Source of the DNA: Cinclus cinclus
Lineage: Eukaryota; Chordata; Aves; Passeriformes; Cinclidae
Assembly (NCBI RefSeq): GCF_963662255.1
Contig: NC_085060.1
Span: 4,961,630 to 5,025,629 of the forward strand
DNA length: 64,000 nucleotides
Direction: 5' to 3'
A program made the position numbers and the translations under genes. Below, piece by piece: positions 34,351-48,462 of the stretch. Numbering within the stretch: position 1 is the stretch's first letter; each line of letters starts with the position of its first letter. Under the pieces are notes generated by a model. That model saw nothing but the letters and a program-made list of their open reading frames with translations. It was not told where the DNA came from and did no database searches.

Positions 34351-37300
34351 GTCATGCACTCGGGAGCAAAATCAGATTTCCTGCAGCAATTGAGAAAACT
34401 GCAGCATGCATGGTGGCACACAGGTAATTAAAACCATCTCCATCCAATTGCAGGTGACATTTTCGTGAGCTCAGCGGCTTCTGGGCTTTGATTAGGAAAT
34501 GACTACTGGAAAAAAAAAGGTCATGTCATCTCATAGTTTTCCTACAGATATGGCACTTAATATGCTTTTTTTCAGCCTGCCTTAGTAATCATATAGCAGC
34601 TAAAAAAGTTTTGTCATTTAGGACATTATTTGGGTAAGTGGTGGAGTACTTCTAATGGTATCCAAGAAAATTTTTGTTGTGGGGCTGTCTAGACTAAATA
34701 AATTAATGAATATAGATTTCTATGGCACTACATAAAAGTTAACATTATATGAAGTAGTTATATGAAAGAATCCCTAAAATTTTGTATTTGCAATTCCTAG
34801 CTCTGTTCAAAAGACAATTTTACTGGACATTGATTTAATTGCATGCAAAGTATAGTAAATCTTGAATATAAGAACAATATAAACATAAGTAAGTTGAGAC
34901 AGGTGCAAATGGATCATTTCTCTGTAGCTTTCTGTGAATTTACTAAAATCAGACTTTGGAATCACCCATCACGTTGATCAAAAATGTGGAAGTGTGATGT
35001 TTTTTCATTAGTTGCAGCTTTGTGAAACTGGAAACTTTTTCTGTTTCTTCCTCATCCAAATTCCAATTTAAGATTTGCCATGAGTGGCTCACAAGAACAG
35101 TTGTTACAGAGCTCTGAGCACAAGAGCATTGTTTCATTACCCCTTCCAGTTAAGAAATACTCCATCTCAAAGCCCTCTGCAACTGCTAATTATTCAGCAT
35201 GTCTCTGGGAAGCAGTTTAGCACTGATCCCAATTTACATCCGAGGCAACAGACCCTGCTCAGAACTTGACTCTGAGCTGCTCAGCAGGAATTCAAGTCAG
35301 ATCCTGAGTGATTCTTCCCACCACAGGGGAGGCAGCTGCTGCCCTGCCTCCCGAAGCCAAAAATTAAATCAGTATAGGGATTTGAACTTTGGGCTCCTGC
35401 AAATGCTGATTTTGTTCTGCAGCTCCTTGGCTATTCAGGTCTGCCACACATTCATAGAAGCTGCTCTAATTCAAATAAATAATTAAATATTAATTAGAGT
35501 AGAGGCAGGCAGCCACAGCCAAGCAGTTTGGTGTGAATAAACGCACATTTTCTTGTCTAGAAAAATGTATTCCAAGTAGGAAGCTTTCTGTTGAATTAAA
35601 AAATAGTCTGATTACCTAAATGCAAATTAAAACCTATATGAAATATCTAAAAGAGGAAAACAGTATTTGCAGTTCATTTCTGATCAGCTGTAAAGCACCT
35701 GTAACTTTGTTCTCAGGTTTTTGTGTTCCTGATGTAAATTTACAAAATCAAAGAGAAGGCAGTTTAAGGAGCAGCAAAATACATGACAACCCACTGAAAA
35801 GGGAAGCAACTGTGGAGCAATACTGGAAGAATAATTTGTGACTTTCTGTAGCCCTTGTATGGTTTTAAGCAAATTCTGTTGACTGCTTTTCATAGCTGAC
35901 AGCTTGAAGAAAGGGTAAATGAGAAAGCAGACTTCTAGAAAAAAGGAAGTAGAAGGTATTTCTTTAAAACAAATTACTTCTTTAATCAAACTAATCTGTT
36001 TTGATGTCTTTTGCTTGGATTTTTACTTTATTATTTTGTAGTTGTGCTGCAAAAAAAAAAAAAAAAAAATAGCGAGCTGTTCTGCAGGGTTAGGTTTTGC
36101 AGGGAGCAGGAGGTTTTGTCTAGAGAGGGAAACCTAGAGAGCATCCCAGTCCAGGCTCCATTTCTAAAGCTGCCTCCTCCCTGAGCAGGAGGGTGCTGAG
36201 TGGTCCCAGAGCATCCTGACTGAGCAACACTAGAGGGGTCTTTGGTGATATTCTGCCACTTTCTCCTCGTGAAACACCCATTCATCCTGTTCATGGGGAA
36301 AAGTAAGTCTGATTAATTTTCCATTTTGCTAATAGTTTTAGAGCTGTCACCCTCTTCTGGTTTGATATCTTGAAAATGGAAGAGTTTTAGGATTTTGCTT
36401 GAAACAGGTTTTCATCTAGGAAGGCGAGGTAATTCTTAAAAAATACGAAGGAATATCATTAAATGAAACAAAATATTGAAACCAAACCTTCCACGTGAGG
36501 TATCATAGATTTCCCCCCTAATTTCAGCCCATGAAATACTTTTAATATTTAATGTTTTCTTTCCCTTCTTAGATGGGAGATGAATGGGACAAGAAACTGA
36601 AAACTCTCCAGAGTTTCCAAGAAACTGAAAACTTTCTAATAACTTTCAGCTTATTTCAGAAGAGTGAGGGCTCCTTATTTGCTGATTAATTCAGCAGTGG
36701 GAACAGCCCAGGGTTCATCTCCTGTAGCTTTGAACTGAATTGTCTATTTGAAGTACTGAGAGAGAGAGTTTTGGGATAGTAAGCACTGATTTGCAGCCTT
36801 GCTGGAGTTTGAGGTTAGATGGGGCTGGTGCACACTGTCCTTATCCTCCTGCCCTGCCAGACACAGCCGTGGGACAGAGGCAGCTCTTTCAAGTCCAACC
36901 TCTGTGGTACCAAACTGTCAAGGGTGAGACATCAAGGCAGAGCTAAACTTGCTGTGGGAATGAGAAGCCTGGGCCATTTCACTGTCGCTGGATTTCTTAG
37001 TTGATCTGCAGCACAACTGAAAGACTGCAGTTCTACAATTTTTGCTTATTAATCCTGGGTACTTATAAGCTTACTTAAACTTCTGTGCATATCATAAAGT
37101 GTGCATGGGCTTAAAGCAGATGAAGGCTCAGACCTTTTAGACCACGGTGCCAGAGCAGTGCTTCATTTACATGCTGAGCTAACTGAAAACTGAAATAATT
37201 CTCCATGTGGCCGGCTCAACAATCCCATGTTGTTTTACACCCCATTCAAAAAAGAAAAATAAGATTATTGACTACTGAAGTTCCAGAAACCTCAGAAAAG

Positions 37301-40300
37301 ATGCCTGTGTGAGAAAGTGTAACTTATCACAAAGGCTGCATATTTCTCCTCCTTGACTGCAAACACAAATTTATGTTCTTGTGTGTCTCATTGCTGTATC
37401 ACTTCTAAAATGCCAGATAATGTGCTGTTTATTTTCCAACATAGCATTAAGCATTTCCATTAGGGCTAAGCAAGCAGGAAGAACAGTGGTACTTTGTAGA
37501 TTTATTTAACACTAAACTTTAAAAGTCCTGAGTATTTACCTGGCTGATACCAAGAAGACAAATTTGGAATGGTTTACGGAAACAAACAGTGATAGCATGG
37601 GTGTTTATAAAGTCCTTCCTGGAGATGATGCAATTTCAGTTGCTGCTTTCCTTGTAGTTCTTGTAGGTTCCTTTTGCGAACTTTGTTTTATCTTTTCTCA
37701 TCCCTGCTGTCCCTTTCACACAGACAGCAATTCTTTTTACTCCACACATTCCATAAAGAACCACATTACTCCACTTCCTCCCCCAAGAAAACAACTTCAA
37801 AGGGTTTGTTTCTGGCCAAATCCATATTTTCCCCAAGATTTGGCAAAACTTTTTCTCTTTGTACAGCTTCTGCGATGAAGGTCTCAGCATCTCCGATTTA
37901 GCTTATAGTCCTCTCTGAATAAATTTTGTAAGGGAGTCTGACCACTTCAGCTTTAGAGTAGAGTAGATTTGGGTGTCATACTTTATTCTGGTACCGTAAA
38001 AAAGCCTGCAGCAAACAGACCTAACTCAGAAAACAGCTTGGAGCTAGTCCAGAGACAAACAGTGAAATCTGGGCCTGTTCTTTCTGAGAACTGCTTTGTT
38101 GTAAGCTCTTTGGTGCAATTTTGATAGCCCATGGAAATGATAACCACTAATTTTTGGGGTTTATCCCAGAAAATAAGTGGTTTGTTATTCCCCCCCTCTA
38201 TTTGGGCAAGAGGTTGTAATAATTTCATTGATTTAATGTACCAAGTGTTCAGCTCACTCCCCTGAGTGTGATATAATAATCCACCAAGACAAGCAGGGAT
38301 GTTCACCTCTGGGCAAGGGCTCCATCATTTATCCTCTGGTGCCAGTGTCTCTGCAGTGATACAATCATTTAATAGCTGCTGTCTTCAAGCAGGTAGGCTT
38401 TTAGCAGTCCATGGGTTGCTGGCGTGAATTTGGCATTTCTATTTAATTTATAGTTTCATCCTCCATGATTGGTCTTATCAACTCCTTGTCCTGTGGAGAA
38501 AAGAGAAATCTCTTCAGCTGAAGCTTTGATGGTCTTATTTGTCCAAATTTGCACTTCTGTCAGACTCTTGGCTGCAGCTCTATATTTCATATGTGAGGCT
38601 GTTATGATCCATTTAAATGCCTATGGGGATCTCAACAAGCTTTTTGAAAAGATTAATGACTTAGCTGTGGTTTTTATGACAGTGTTTCCAGAGAAATGCC
38701 TGCATACCTAATAAGGTTGTTTTTACAAGCCAAAATTTGCATTGCTCACCATAAAAGACAAATAGATAGAGTTTAACCACAAAACATCTGAAGGTTTATT
38801 GCCCATTTTTATCTTTGGAGATCACTTTTGCAGAAGAAAAGGTAGACAAGTAAGGGAAAAATGAAATAAGAAATTCAACAGCTTCAAAATGACAGCAGAG
38901 GAAGGATGGGGATGTGAGGAATTCTGTATTTTTGAACCTTGTACCATATGGATATACCTTTGTAAGGCAGTTATTGCCAACAGTCATGTTTTTATTTGGA
39001 CATGACTCTTAATAAGAGTAATTCAAATTAGTGTTGGAGCTTGCATAACATTTATTCAAGATTGATGTGAGTGGTTAGAAAAAGATTAACTGAATCATTA
39101 GCTAAATTGCATTTCCTAATGAAATCACCAAACAGCAGGCTGGAAGGAGAGGCTATGTTTGTGCTTCTGGTAAACCCTTGACCTAGCAGAATACAAGTTT
39201 TAGAGTGCATTTGAAACTTCTGTGATAAACCATTTAATGAGTGCTTGTTAAACATTTATCAGCCACCAGGAATCATTCACATGCCACAACTGTTTTTGGT
39301 TAAAATTTGACTGAAATATTTTCTGCTTTTCAAAATATGAAGTGTTGGCCTGGCACGAATCGTCTTCATTTATTGTGAAGTCGTGTGACTGAGTGTGACA
39401 CCACCTTTATTTATGAGTGGTACTTTGCTAATAACATCAGACTTCTGGTCTTTCCTTTCTCTAGATTTGTCTCTTTTGCGTTACATATGAGCAGAGCCAA
39501 TGATTTAAATGAGATTTTTATTTATTTTCAAACTGTGGTGAGTAAGCTTAATAGGTAGCTTCTATTCTAGCACTTCTTTTAACCCGTTCTACAGGTGTAT
39601 TCCTGTAGGACTAGTAAACAAACCTGAAATTAGAAAATTGAAAATGTAATGTAAAAGGAAACTTACACGGGAAAATAATAATTTTAGACACTGTCATCAT
39701 GTATTGTGATCACCTTAAATCTATGTAAATGCGAGTAAAATCTCTCCTCCTAAGTTAATATATGTTAGAAAAAATGCCTACATTTGCAAATAAATGTAGA
39801 AGCAGCAAACCTGATTGTTAAGTTATAAAACAGAGCAGAACAGATGCATGATTCTGTGGCATATATTGCTTTTTTTCTAAACAGACATTTATTTTTATAA
39901 AACATATAGTGACTTTTACTGCAATTTCCTTGTTGCTTCAGAAGAAAAATTGAGAAATTATAATATTAGCTATTGAGGACATCTTCCAATATTTGCAGAG
40001 CAAATCTGCTTGGAACACAACACATTGTTTGACTCTAGATGCTCTACATCTGTTGTTTGATTTGCTGTTAGGAACATTAGATGGTGCAGAGAAGAGAATT
40101 ATGATAATAGGCTCTCTGGTGATGTCGCAAGCCACTTTGCACAAATGCTGACGGTGCCTGGGTTAAGAGTTTTTCAGAAGATGAACAGACAAACAGGAAG
40201 GCAGCTCTGCTGGGAGCTGTGCAGCCTGTTAACTCTGTAACCTGCTCCAGTTCACAGGCAGAAAACATCTGTACAGCCATGCAACGTGCCCAGGGCACCC

Positions 40301-41061
40301 TCTGCCAGGCCAGAGTGATTTTTTGGTGTGGAAATCATGGCAGAGACTCCTCGGAGCCCTTGCTAGGTGTCACAGGTGTCACATCTGCCTTGCACAGGGA
40401 CTCTGCAGACCTGGACGCCACCACCAGGCTAAGGAAGGGGCTTTAATCCTGTCAAGGATTCTCCAGCCTATTTCCCACTGATGTGATCTATTGATTGGTG
40501 CTGAGTGCTGGGGGTTTCCTGGCAGCTATCCCATGGTGGATATGGAATTCTGCTAAGTTCTGGGTCAGCTCTTTCTTCTGACAGCTGTTGAGTAAAAGAC
40601 ATTCTCTGAAGACCCCGACCTGAGCATTTTGATATAATCTGTCTTGGTGTCAAAGCTGATGCTTCCTTCCATCAGCTGGAAGAGAGATGATTTTCCAAGG
40701 CAGATATTTTCTTATTTTAGTCTTATAGGGCTTATTTTAGGATGGCCAGGGTTTCCTTTTGTTTTGTATGTGGCAGTATGCACACTTTTCTAATTAGGGT
40801 CCTTAGCGTAGTTTAAAAACTGAGTGCTAAACTGCATGCAGTAAAAAACTGCATTATCCACCAAAATGCTGCCAAAGTCACACAAACTTGATTATACAGC
40901 TCCTTATGTGAGTTTTACATTAGACTACATTTCTAGTTATTCTGATTTGTAATTTTGTCAAGAGAATTTCTCTGCTGAAACAGTTTAAATTTGCAAAAGC
41001 AGGAGTGCACAGATTCACTTCTCGGAGTCTGGAGAGTAAATTAAGAGTATTTGGTATTGAA
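34351..41061. other. Unique AT-rich sequence, no gene seen
   Basis: No protein-coding exon recognised. It holds an A19 run at 36051-36069. Patches of higher GC at 36090-36260, 36820-36990 and 40140-40640 carry short open frames only (at most 87 codons) with no known domains and no clear transposon match. Confidence 0.55.
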
Positions 41062-41109
41062 CCTTTTTCTTTTCTTTTTCTTTTTTTTTGAGGGGGGGGT
41101 GGGGTGGGG
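41062..41109. repeat. Pyrimidine tract followed by G-runs (possible G-quadruplex)
   Basis: A CT-only tract (CCTTTTTCTTTTCTTTTTCT then T9) is followed at 41092-41109 by G8-T-G4-T-G4. The G8 run can supply two G-triplets, so the segment meets the usual four-run G-quadruplex pattern on the + strand. It lies about 75 bp upstream of a micro-exon-like segment. Confidence 0.75.
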
Positions 41110-44100
41110 TTAGAGAACAAGGGAAAGACTAAAACTGTTTTCCTTATTTCTAACACTTTGTTAGTTTTGTTTTTCTCCTTCAGGGTTCCCATGGTGATAA
41201 GACTAATGGTAAGGCCTAGCTAGGCAGGTACTGCATTAGGCTAAAATAATTTATCCTTCTTTTCATGTGCAAAATGCATGGCCAGGAGATGAATGGCATC
41301 ATTTAGAGCACTCACCCCTCTGACAGGCTGCTTGTAGGCTCAACCCCAAGAGTTCACATTTAAGCATGAGTAGAAGTTTTTCAGGAGAATGAAACGTTAA
41401 AAGGAGAATGGCTTTCAAAAATATATCCAAAATTATAAGTATGCTGCTAGAATCAATAATAAAATTCAGGAGTGGCAACAATAAAAGCCTCAGCACTGCC
41501 CTATCTGCTCAAAAAGAAATAGAGAGTGGAGAATATCCAGGCAGAGGAAGCTGAATAATTTGTTCTTTTAGTGATTTGGACTCTGTTACTTACTTCAATG
41601 CCTCATTAGCTCTGCAGGGCAGGGCTCTCCCAGCTGCTAGGCTGCTCACAGCCTTCAGTTGTGCCAGTTGTGTTGTTTGGCTCAGGTGTCTCTCCTCAGC
41701 TTTCCCCCATCCACTGACTGTTCTGAGCAATCTGCCACAGAGGAACCACAACCACACACTCCTATGAAGATCACCCATTTTTCATTTTTTTTTCTTCCCC
41801 TACCCTGTGCTTCAGGGCAGTCATTTCTCTCTGCATCAGGGAGGTGCTTGTTCATCCTGGTCCCAAAGACCTTCAGAAGACACCTACAGCAACATTGCAG
41901 CTCTAGGCTGGAATTTACTTTTCATGTTTTCACTTCCTCTTTGAAATGTAACTCTTAATTTTACTTAATATACACATATATCATTAATACCAATCATTTG
42001 TATCAAATTAGAGTGTATAATTTGTTTATTCCAGCACCCTCATTCCAAACACCTTAAAAACAAATTACTACATCATATTTTAATTTTTACCTCCCAAATA
42101 GACTGTGAGGTTTGTAGATTCATATAGTATGGGGTTCTTAATTTAATTGTTGAAAAACTAATTGCGTATATTCCTCTTAAGCAAAAGTGGAAAAATACTA
42201 TCTTTTGGTCTTCTTCATAGGTTTGTTTATTTATGGCAGAGGCAGTTAATGGATATTTCTTTAATGCCTTTTATGCAGTAAGTAGATTACTTAATGCCAG
42301 CTATTTCATTTCCAATATCTCACATTTTCTTAGTTAGGCTCATCAACATATTTTTACATTAATTATTTAACTGCCATCTTCTATCTTTTCAGTCAGCCAC
42401 ACTTGTGCCTACTCAGGGCACAATTAGTCATTGCATTATTAGAGAATTAAACCAGTTTAAGTGAATAAAAAGGAATTTGCACATTTTGAACACAGCTACA
42501 TTTTGTCCTGAATATTTTTAGCCTGAAGATTGGCTTTTAATTTCACATTAAGACATTTTCATGTTTCAAGATGGGATAGCCAAGGCTTCTGCAGTTGTTT
42601 TATTATTTTTGGTCCTGAATTGTTTTTACATGCTACCAATTGATTATTGATCCCCCTTCTCATCCAACAATAGCAAGAAGACAATAGAGCAAATGAAAAG
42701 TTCTGAAGTACTGTTAAGGGATGGAATAAATCAATTAATATGCAGAAATGTTGTGCGTGCACTGCCCTTGTTTTGGTTGCAAGCACAAAATACATAACTA
42801 ATGTTTTTTTCTCTAAATGCCAGTTCATACCTATTCTGAGTCACAGCAGATGGTGGGCTACAACCACCACTGACACAAATATTTTTTATTTCAGATCGTG
42901 TTTTTGGATATTTGATTCAATGCTTAGCACTGATAATTTTTGAAAGAATTGTGTATCAGAGGCTGAGAGGGTGAAAGGCTTAAGTTCTGTGTTTGAGGCA
43001 CAGTTAAGGTTTTATTCCATGTTCTCGTGTCCTAGCTATTGCTGTAATACTAATCATAACAGATGGTAAATTTATAAAGAGTAGACTATCGTGTTGCAAC
43101 TTGAAAATGAAAAATAAAATATGGCCATGCTATTTTCTGAGTATTTTTGAGACCAGGTGCACACTGAAGAAAATAAAAATTCAAGAAAAATATTTTAATC
43201 TTGGGGAAGAGCAGTGCACCATCAGGAAACATGTCAACTCTCCTTTTCAACTTTTAATAGGATTGTGAAATTAAAGGGGTCTTATTTCATTACCCTTGTT
43301 CATCTTTCTTATCTGAATTTCTTTTTTGCTCTTTTAAAAATCAAGCTTTGACTCTTTTGGGATATTAACCTCGATTATGCAGCAAGAGAGACCTTTGGCA
43401 CTCTTAATTAACCATTAGGTGTGTACTTGGATCAAAAATATTAATAAATAAGTTAGAAATACTTCATGATTTCTAATGTTAGAAAAGTTTTATTTTTATT
43501 ATAAAGCTTTCCTTAAATGTGAGAATGAAAGGCTTGATAATCGTCATGAAGGTTACCCTAAAACATGTGAAGATTTTTCCTTTTTATTCCCAGATGATTT
43601 AGGCTTGCTTTGAGTAATGTCACAAAGAAATAATGCCATCATTGGACAAAGCTTAAGTATATTTCCAATTTGTTACGCTTAAATAATCAATAACCACCAC
43701 GTGAGACTTTCACAAGTACATATTCCTCCTAATTTGTTGCTTTGGCTTTCCATCCACCTTTGTCCACAGGGAAAGTCAGTGAAACCTCTGTCAGTATATT
43801 GCTCTGAAGTTTTCAGAAGGAAATCAGTGAAAGAGCAGATAACAAATGCTAATGAAGTGTCTCTTGGGAGGCTGTGAGCCCTTCTTGTCCTTCAGCCTGA
43901 GGTCAGTGTGGTGGACGCTGAGTTTCCAGGACTCTGAAGAAGGGCTGGCATTAAAGCTGCACCATTTGTGCCACCAGGGTTGGAAGTGTGTTGTCAGTCT
44001 CATTCTTAAAATCTCAATTAATGGTGTAACTGCTCTTGCACAGAGGATGACTCTGACTTCCCATTTGGTTGCAGGATCTGCTCGCTTCTTTTGAAATTTA

Positions 44101-47100
44101 AAGTTATTCAGTCTCAACCAAAAACTTGACCTTGCAAAACTTTACTGACAAACAGTCTCAATCATTAAAACAAGGTTTATTGTGTGTATAATTATGGCTC
44201 CTATGAGTAGAAATATACAAGACTGACCTTTAAAACAGTTTCTTTTGGCTATCATAACTGAAGAAAAATGTTTTCGCTTTTAATTTAGGTGGTAAATCTA
44301 GCAAATAATTTACAGTATGAATGAATTGCTTTTCCTTTCCTGAAAAACAAAACTTAATTATCATCATTGGAAAACATATTATTCTGAATATAAAGTTCTT
44401 TTTCATGAAAAGTTTAGTAAGGCTATTTAATGCTGTAACAGCACTCACTGTGTGTCAGCAGCACCCACATTAACCCAGCAGACTGAAACTGCTCCATCCG
44501 TTGACTCAATGGGCTGTGAAATCCATTCTCTCCATAAGCCTTGACACTCTGGACCTCAGTCTAGAGGATCCTCAGTGGATTGAGGCTCCTGTGATGAGTT
44601 ACCAGGTGAATGATACCCTAATAAGACCTCTTTTAGGCCCTGACATGACAGATTTTGAGTATCAAAAAAGTTTGAATGAACTCATTTTTCAAGGTTCTTC
44701 AGTTTAGTGTGTATATTCAATAGTTAAAGTAGTTATATTTAGAGGTAATTTCAATGCTGTCCAAGCTTCACATGAAATTTTCCAAAGTGCCTTATTTTTT
44801 TATTTTTTTTTAACTTTTGAAGCTAGATTGAAATTTCAGTAGACATTTGGGGGACAGACATTCCTACTGCTCATTGCCAATGGTTAGAGCAGATTTTACA
44901 TCCTGCACCCTTCTGTCAGCAGCTCCTGTCTCTGCAGGACTGGTGTACAACCATGGAATGATTGGATGGGTCCTATCACACTTCAGAGTGTGATTGCTTA
45001 ATTAGCACTGCTAGGTGAGGTGGTTTAAATGGATGACCTGGAACTGTGCAGGATCAGGGAGCAATGTGCATCCCACTCTGATATATATTTCCTATGGCTC
45101 TGGCTTGGTTTTTTCCTTGTTGCTTTGTTCCCATTTGAAAGGGTAAGGAGAATTACCACTAGAAATCTTTCCAGCTCTTTCTGCCTTCCTGCTGGGGTGG
45201 ATGCTATCTACTGTAGTATAAAAGTCATCCGAAGAATTTAATTTGAAAGGCAGGAAGATATCAAATATTTTGAAAGTCAGATTTTCAAATTTCAGCTTCA
45301 GAATTACTGACGGCTTTAGGTTACAGGCTGGTGGGATAGAAAAGGTTGTAAGTTTAAGTGGGATGAGGCATTCTCTGCTGCACTCTGATTCTGACTGGGC
45401 ACCCAAAATAAGTGTAAAACTGTAGGCATAGGGAAGGGCAGATGTTAACTTGGATTTGCCTTTAATCTCCCTCAGTCACTTGCTGTCCTCTGGGTTTCAT
45501 CAGTGTCCATTAGGATCAGGCTGGCAAAGTTCTTGAGATCCCTGAAAGGAGCTGCTGGGGCAGAGAGCTCTTCCCACTATTTCCAGGGTGTGATTCTGCT
45601 ATTCCGAGTTTTGAGCTGGAGCTGTGAAACCAGGCCTGTGTCAGGTCTTTCTGTGCAGCTGAGGTGTCTCCAACATCAGTGGTCCTGTGCTGCACCTCCA
45701 CGTGCTGGTCCAGCTCAGAGCTGAGTCTGTTCCCACCCTCTGTGGAGCTCCTTTGACACCTGAGAACAGGCAATAGTCTAATTGCATCTCTACACGGAGT
45801 TTTAGCTCTTTCTTTATAGAATTAAAAAGAATAATATATATTTTCAAGAATTATATGGCTTCCAAAGGCAAAACCTTTTAAATCCAGATATGACCCCGAT
45901 ATGAAATGCTGCAGGGAGCTGGCCCTCAGAGATAATGAAACACTTTGTTTTGGTGTTAATTGATGCAGCAGGAAAGTGGCCATTTGTACATATGCCTGCT
46001 GCTAACCTTCTACCCGGGGGAATAATCATTTATAATTAGGCCAACCAGTTCCTTGTCAATAAACAAGTTAAAGAACTTTTCAAAAGGATGCTGTGATTAT
46101 GATGATTTTGCTGTGAGCCAAGTTTATCTATACATAGTTAAAAAGTCATAAAAACTCCATGAGACAGACCAGATAAGTATCTCTAGAGGGAGATGAGTCC
46201 TGATTGTTAACTTTTCTGCAGCATCTCCATACCCATGGAGAGTACAGCTTTATAAAAGGAAAGGTAGCAGATAAAGAGGAGGCTTGCAGTGGAGATTGAA
46301 GATTATTTTATTAATTTAAAAATTATAATGTCTTAAATTTTATCTGCTTAAAATGGAATGAATCAAATCATGATGCACTGAAGTATTAACAAGATTTCAA
46401 TTAAACTTTGCCACAGTGTTGTTACTCAGTTCCTCTTTCCACTAGCAGGTAGGAGGAATCCCTTTCATAATACACCTGTAAATGTTGGACCCCAATTGCC
46501 ACGTTATAATGTGATGATAATACAATGCAAATTCTGCAAAATATCTGTAATTAAGTATTTGTGAGTCTTGATAACAGATCCTCTAGTATTACACAACTTT
46601 AAATCTATGTGGAAGTTATTTCTTAGCATTCATACTATTCTAACAGTAATTTGTATTTAATATTATACTCTGTCTATTTTGTTTTATTTTATAATAAGGT
46701 ACAGCAGGATTAGTTATCAGACGTTTCTTCATTTGCATAATGAACTCCTTGAATTTCTGAATTTGGAAGCAATCATCCCAGAACCTTGTGTTTAAAAACA
46801 TATAATCCCAAGTACCAGGAAATGTGTAAAGGAAAATATTTCCTGGAATGTAGGGTAATTTGAAGCAGAATTTATGAATCATCTCCTTCAGCAGGTTCAT
46901 GTGTTGGTTGTGAAAGAAATTAAATATTTGATGCATGGCATATAGTGGTAAAAAAGAAATTCCAGAATGTGCATTTGAAGTTGATCATCAAAGTGTTCCG
47001 AACTCTTGCTTTAACCAACCAGTGTCCCTAATTCTCTCTGTATGTTCATTGTATTTTTAATTTATATACATATGCACACACATATATAGGCATATATTTA

Positions 47101-48462
47101 CGTGTGTGTGTTACTTAGTACATATTTTTGTATATTAAATAAGATATGTATGTACATATTGCATATATTGTATGTACACATTACATTTCTCAGTGCATGA
47201 TTAGCAGCATTGGAAATTTTTATGCAGAGTGATTTATCTGTTGTGTAATAGCCAAATATTAGACCCTGAGAATTTTTCACCTCTTTTGCTGAAATCTGAG
47301 CAACAGTTTCACAAAACTCACTTGTTAATTAGAGGTGTCATTTGCTTTCTGAGGTAATTTATATAGCCTGGCAGTCATCCTAATACCCAGTATATCCCCA
47401 CAGCTACTGCATCTAAATCCCCTGCAAACAGGAGTGGTGAAAATGAGTAAACCTATGTAATGTACTTCTGTCATTTGATACACAGTATAGTTAGCAGAAG
47501 AAAACATTAATTCAAAATCTATTATACTGGAAGATTTCACTGTTAAATCACCACTCTACCCCAAGGTCAGGTGCTAGAAGAATCTAACAATGTGAAATGC
47601 TCACTGTTTTTTATTTGGGTATATTTTTTTTTGTTTTCTTTAGGCATTATTATTCTAATTTTAGGAGCATAAGATATATAGTAGAACTATATTTATAAAC
47701 GCACATAAATATATAAAAACTATACTGTAAATAAAATATATCTGTTTGTCTAGATGTCTGAGGAGTTAGGCTTCTTAGACATCTTTACTGTTGAATGGAG
47801 GGCATGTCAGCCCCTTATCACTTTGAATTCTGCCCTGTATGATCAGTATTGATGTTTCATGTGCAGTTTCAGGGTCAAAAACCCCCCTAATTTAAAGTCT
47901 CCATAAAACAACCTGCCTAAATCCCAATGTTAGAAATGCTTCAGAGAAGTGCTACTCCTACAGTGGTTTCTGTAAACTTGTATTTTGTCTGGATGACTGA
48001 AGTTTATGAAGTATTCATAAAATGTGACAATGCAATCTCACAGTTACTCTAATTTAATTTCATGTGTTGAGGGTCATCTGCCCTGATGTGGACAGACAGC
48101 ACCATTCCTGTGACTGCTCCTCTTGCTAATCTCAGGGACCTTGATCAGTGATTTCTGCAGAAGAAAATCACTAAAGGTTTAGGGAGGAATCAGACTTTGT
48201 TGCTATTTCCCCTGTATCGCTATCTCAACATCTCCTTGTCAGGCTCTGTGTAATAGGATGGGGAAAGGGTTTATTCTCTTTACTCATGTCCAGCAGATCC
48301 CTTTGAGTTTTCCCTGAGATATTGTCTTTCTTGCTCTGTTACATCTCTAAGTCGCTGATCTAACCTGATGGAACCAAATTTTCAGAGGAAAAGTACAGCT
48401 AGGAAAGGCTCCCTTCTGAAAATCAAATCCTTGACTGTGCAAGGTGAATTCAAAAGAAAATC
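41110..48462. other. Unique AT-rich sequence, no gene seen
   Basis: No confident gene. It contains a micro-exon-like segment at 41184-41208, small hairpins at 44975-44994 and 47752-47784, and an alternating purine-pyrimidine region at 47060-47170. Sections at 42240-42470 and 45840-46060 have the balanced, homeobox-site-rich look (TAATTA, TTTATAATTAGG) of conserved non-coding elements, but this is an impression only. Confidence 0.5.
47060..47170. repeat. Decayed CA/TA dinucleotide tract
   Basis: Alternating purine-pyrimidine sequence (CACACACATATATA, ATGTATGTACATAT, CGTGTGTGTG). The GCACACACATATATA at 47074-47088 and the ATATATTTACGTGTGTGTG at 47092-47110 form an imperfect inverted repeat with a 3-base spacer. 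Confidence 0.7.

Noticed and set aside
44950..44975. CCATGGAATGATTGGATGGG as a - strand CR1 tail
   Set aside because: It resembles the CR1 3' UTR end (GGAATGGTTTGGGTTGGAAG type) but over too few bases, and no 8-bp tail repeats adjoin it.
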